A stretch of 7,559 nucleotides of DNA from Deltaproteobacteria bacterium (lineage in GTDB: Bacteria; Myxococcota; Polyangia; Haliangiales; Haliangiaceae). Position numbers and translations under genes: made by a program. Shown here in pieces: positions 5,369 to 7,559 of the stretch. The notes beneath the pieces were generated by a model. It worked only from the letters and a program-made list of their open reading frames with translations, did no database searches and was not told where the DNA came from. How positions within the stretch are numbered: position 1 is the first letter of the stretch; the number at the start of each line of letters is the position of its first letter. The stretch is from contig JAGSPR010000340.1 in NCBI GenBank assembly GCA_018262455.1, positions 1-7,559 on the forward strand, given 5' to 3'.

Positions 5369-7144
5369 GTGACAGACGAACGGCGGGCGTTCACTCCGAC
5401 GATCCAGGACATCGTGCGCGAGCTCGACGCGCACGAGCATCATACCTCTGCGAGTCTCGCGGCCGCGTTGCGCCGGCCGATCACGATCGACGATGTGGCG
5501 GCGTGGATCCGCTTCGATCCGACCAACTACGTACGAAGCCTGGTGACGAGCACGGAGCGATGGGAGCTCCGGCTGCTGTGCTGGCGACCCTGGCAATCCA
5601 GCTCGCTTCACGGGCATGGCTCGTCGGCGTGCGCGTTTCGCGTGCTGCGCGGCAGCGCGACCGAATCGATTCTCGGTGAGCGTGATCGAACCTGGGCCCC
5701 CGGTGATGTCGTTCAGGAATCCAGCTCCGGGCTCGTCCACCAGGTCAGCAACGCCGGCGCCGATGCGTTGCTCACACTCCATGCGTACAGCCCGCGCATC
5801 CCCATCGACGCCCCGTCCACGCCCGACGGCCGTAGCGTGGTGATCGTGGGCGGCGGCGTGAGTGGCATCGCGCTCGCGATTCATCTGCTCCGCAGCGGCG
5901 ACCCGAAGCTCCGGATCACCGTCGTCGAGCGCGGCCCGTGGCTGGGACGCGGGGTCGCCTACGGCGTCGACAGCGAAGTGTTTCGACTCAACGTCCCGGC
6001 CGCGAAGATGAGCCTCGACCCCGAACAACCCGACGACTTCGCGCGCTGGGCAGGCGTCACGAGCACGCCCAACGTCTTCCTGCAGCGCACGCACTACGGC
6101 AGATACGTGGTCCAGCGGTTCGGTGAAGCGCTGCGGTCCAGTCCGGCAAAGCTGCGCATCGTGCGAGGCGAGGTGGCGCAGGTGGGGGAGAGCTCGGTCG
6201 TGCTCGTCGATGGCAGGCGGATCGCCGCCGACACCGTCGTCCTGGCGACCGGATTGTCGCCGCGCATCGGCGAGTCGATGTTCCCCGCAGATCCACGGAT
6301 CATCGACGCCTGGGATGAATGCGCGCTTGCGGCGTTACCACGCGATGGCCGGCTCTTGATCCTGGGCTCGGGGCTGACCGCGCTCGACGTCGTCGCGTTC
6401 ATGAGCGTCCACGGGTTTCGTGGGACGGCCTCGATCGTGTCGCGCCGCGGGCTGCTTCCTCGGCCGCACGTTCCGCCTGGCACGTCGGTGGCACTACCCG
6501 CGGAGCTCCTCGAGGAGGCCCCAGCCGACCTCCGCGAGCTGTTGCGCTGGGGGCGACGCGTCGTCGCCGAGGCGACCCGTCGCGGTGCGCCGTGGCAACA
6601 CGCGATCGATGCGATGCGGCCGCACGTGAGTCGACTGTGGCGCAATCTACCGCCCGGTGACCGCGCCCGCTTCGTCCGTTCGGTGCGGCCGTACTGGGAT
6701 GTGCTCCGTCATCGCGCGCCCCAAGATGCCCACGAGAGGATCGACGCCTGGCGGAGTCAGGGACGCCTCGAGCTCGTCGCTGGAGGGATCGCGGGCTGTG
6801 TGCCCACGGCGAGCGGGCTCGAAGTCGTGCTCCGGCTCCGTGATGGAACGGTACGCAAGGAGCGATACGACGCGATCGTCAGGTGTATCGGCCCTGCGCT
6901 GGAACGCGCGGAGTCCGATGCCCCGATCGTCCATGACTTGATCGAACAGGGGCGCGCCGCGGCGGATCCCGCCGGCCTCGGCATCGTCACCGATCATGAA
7001 GGCCGCGTGATCGGCCCCGATGGTCGTCCGTCGGAGCGCCTGTACGCGCTGGGCGCGCTGCGTCGGGCGTCGAGCTGGGAAACGACTGCCGTCCCCGACA
7101 TCTCGGTGCATGCGCTCGCGCTCGCGCGGAAGATCGCAGGCTAG
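5369..7144 (+). CDS. Fusion of a cysteine-dioxygenase-like cupin and an FAD/NAD(P)-binding oxidoreductase
   Basis: The protein has 591 residues and two domains. Residues about 10-145 form a cupin resembling thiol (cysteine) dioxygenases, which oxidise thiols to sulfinates with Fe(II) and O2. Iron ligands H81, H83 (LHGHGSSAC) and H124 (GLVHQVSN) are present, with R56 (YVRSLV) for the substrate carboxylate, and C88 and Y140 (LHAYSP) at the positions of the Cys-Tyr crosslink of mammalian CDO. Residues about 155-591 are a two-dinucleotide-binding oxidoreductase: VIVGGGVSG (158-166, FAD), ERGPWLGRGVAYG (187-199), VVLATGLSP (290-298), a second GSGLTALD (333-340, NAD(P)) and a closing YALGALRRASSWETTAVPDI. 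This half resembles the NAD_binding_9 / YdhS-like proteins, whose substrates are poorly known. GTG at 5369 is preferred; TTG at 5345 would add 8 residues. Neither has a good ribosome site. There is no signal peptide, so the protein is cytoplasmic. Confidence 0.88.
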   Translation: MTDERRAFTPTIQDIVRELDAHEHHTSASLAAALRRPITIDDVAAWIRFDPTNYVRSLVTSTERWELRLLCWRPWQSSSLHGHGSSACAFRVLRGSATESILGERDRTWAPGDVVQESSSGLVHQVSNAGADALLTLHAYSPRIPIDAPSTPDGRSVVIVGGGVSGIALAIHLLRSGDPKLRITVVERGPWLGRGVAYGVDSEVFRLNVPAAKMSLDPEQPDDFARWAGVTSTPNVFLQRTHYGRYVVQRFGEALRSSPAKLRIVRGEVAQVGESSVVLVDGRRIAADTVVLATGLSPRIGESMFPADPRIIDAWDECALAALPRDGRLLILGSGLTALDVVAFMSVHGFRGTASIVSRRGLLPRPHVPPGTSVALPAELLEEAPADLRELLRWGRRVVAEATRRGAPWQHAIDAMRPHVSRLWRNLPPGDRARFVRSVRPYWDVLRHRAPQDAHERIDAWRSQGRLELVAGGIAGCVPTASGLEVVLRLRDGTVRKERYDAIVRCIGPALERAESDAPIVHDLIEQGRAAADPAGLGIVTDHEGRVIGPDGRPSERLYALGALRRASSWETTAVPDISVHALALARKIAG

Positions 7145-7200
7145 CGCGCGCGTCGTGGCGACGAGTGGCCCGACGAGCTGGCCGAGCTGTCGTGGGCACG

Positions 7201-7559
7201 TCAGGCGCCGGGACCGAAGTAGTATGCCGCGCACAGCTCACAGAGACCATGCGTGAGGTTCTCCTGTGGCTGCGCGACCAACTCGGGCACCCAGTCCCAT
7301 GCGTGCGGGTCGATGCGACGGACCCGCCGGCAGTGTGCGCATTGAGTGATGAATCCGCTCGCGGCGCGATATCGGCCCTCGACGAGCGGGTGTCCCACCT
7401 CGGCGTGTGGCCGCTCGACGCGAAGCGAATGGACGATCAGCAAGCCAGCGCCGTCCCCGAGCACCAGGGCGCGCATCCGAAACTCCCGGTACACGTCGGC
7501 ACTCGAGCACTCGTAGTCGTGCTCCCACGGCTGCTTGTCCGCGAGCACCCGCCCGAGCT
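7201..7559 (-). CDS. C-terminal part of a PAS-like protein with a CxxC...CxxC module (runs off the right edge)
   Basis: The frame is open to the window edge, and the first visible residues (LGRVLADKQPWEHDYEC...) read like the interior of a protein, so the start is probably outside. A GTG at 7548 is possible but unlikely as the true start. The visible part has a PAS-like strand pattern (EHDYECSSADVYREFRMRAL, then GAGLLIVHSLRVERPH). After a linker comes a four-cysteine module, QCAHCRRVRR...W-DWVPEL...LTHGLCELCAAYYF, with cysteine pairs CxxC at about 7339-7328 and 7240-7229. This layout (C-x2-C, aromatic-rich middle, S/THG-x-C-x2-C, Tyr-rich end) is familiar to me at the C-termini of bacterial receiver or PAS signalling proteins, where it is presumed to bind a metal. 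It is convergent with the fusion oxidoreductase, leaving 56 bp between the stops. Confidence 0.75.
   Translation of the reverse strand, partial: LGRVLADKQPWEHDYECSSADVYREFRMRALVLGDGAGLLIVHSLRVERPHAEVGHPLVEGRYRAASGFITQCAHCRRVRRIDPHAWDWVPELVAQPQENLTHGLCELCAAYYFGPGA

Noticed and set aside
5162..6094. Long minus-strand open frame opposite the cupin-oxidoreductase gene
   Set aside because: It is a shadow of a strongly supported plus-strand gene; no domain pattern.
7151..7163. Hairpin CGTCG-TGG-CGACG after the oxidoreductase stop as a terminator
   Set aside because: Only 5 bp, no T-run; not enough to call.

Overview
The window is GC-rich DNA (roughly two-thirds G+C by eye). It has many GTG starts, dense genes in both orientations and strongly G/C-biased third codon positions. 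Together with a REC-first hybrid kinase, secreted lipoproteins and a CxxC...CxxC module of the kind often attached to signalling proteins, this suggests a large-genome soil or marine bacterium, most likely a myxobacterium (Myxococcota). That placement is inference; no rRNA or other marker is present.

Layout, left to right: (1) a receiver-histidine kinase on + (12-1145), convergent with an unrecognised minus-strand gene (1156 to about 1569); (2) a small + gene of 52 codons (1660-1818), divergent from it; (3) a minus-strand pair joined by a GTGA overlap, made of a small exported protein with a C-terminal hydrophobic tail (2726-2436) followed by a C39-like cysteine-peptidase lipoprotein (2439-1858); (4) a 383-bp intergenic stretch (2727-3109) with two clusters of short direct repeats; (5) a minus-strand pair made of an 89-codon protein holding only the C-terminal end of CysN (3915-3646), followed 2 bp later by complete APS kinase CysC (3643-3110); (6) a dodecin on minus (4332-4108), divergent from (7) a small exported protein of unknown role on + (4587-5096); (8) a gap that may hold the decayed 3' end of an outer-membrane beta-barrel gene (about 5131-5281); (9) a large + gene (5369-7144) fusing a cysteine-dioxygenase-like cupin to an FAD/NAD(P)-binding oxidoreductase; (10) the 3' part of a minus-strand gene running off the right edge (7559-7201), with a PAS-like segment and a CxxC...CxxC module.

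The window is not one pathway. Two loci concern sulfur: CysC phosphorylates APS in sulfate activation, and the cupin half of the fusion has the active-site set of a thiol dioxygenase. Two points look least ordinary. One is the peptidase plus GG-containing tail-anchored partner, whose layout resembles the PA2778/PA2779 pair as I remember it. The other is the dioxygenase-flavoprotein fusion, which keeps both residues of the Cys-Tyr cofactor. No tRNA, rRNA, CRISPR array, transposase or integrase was seen.
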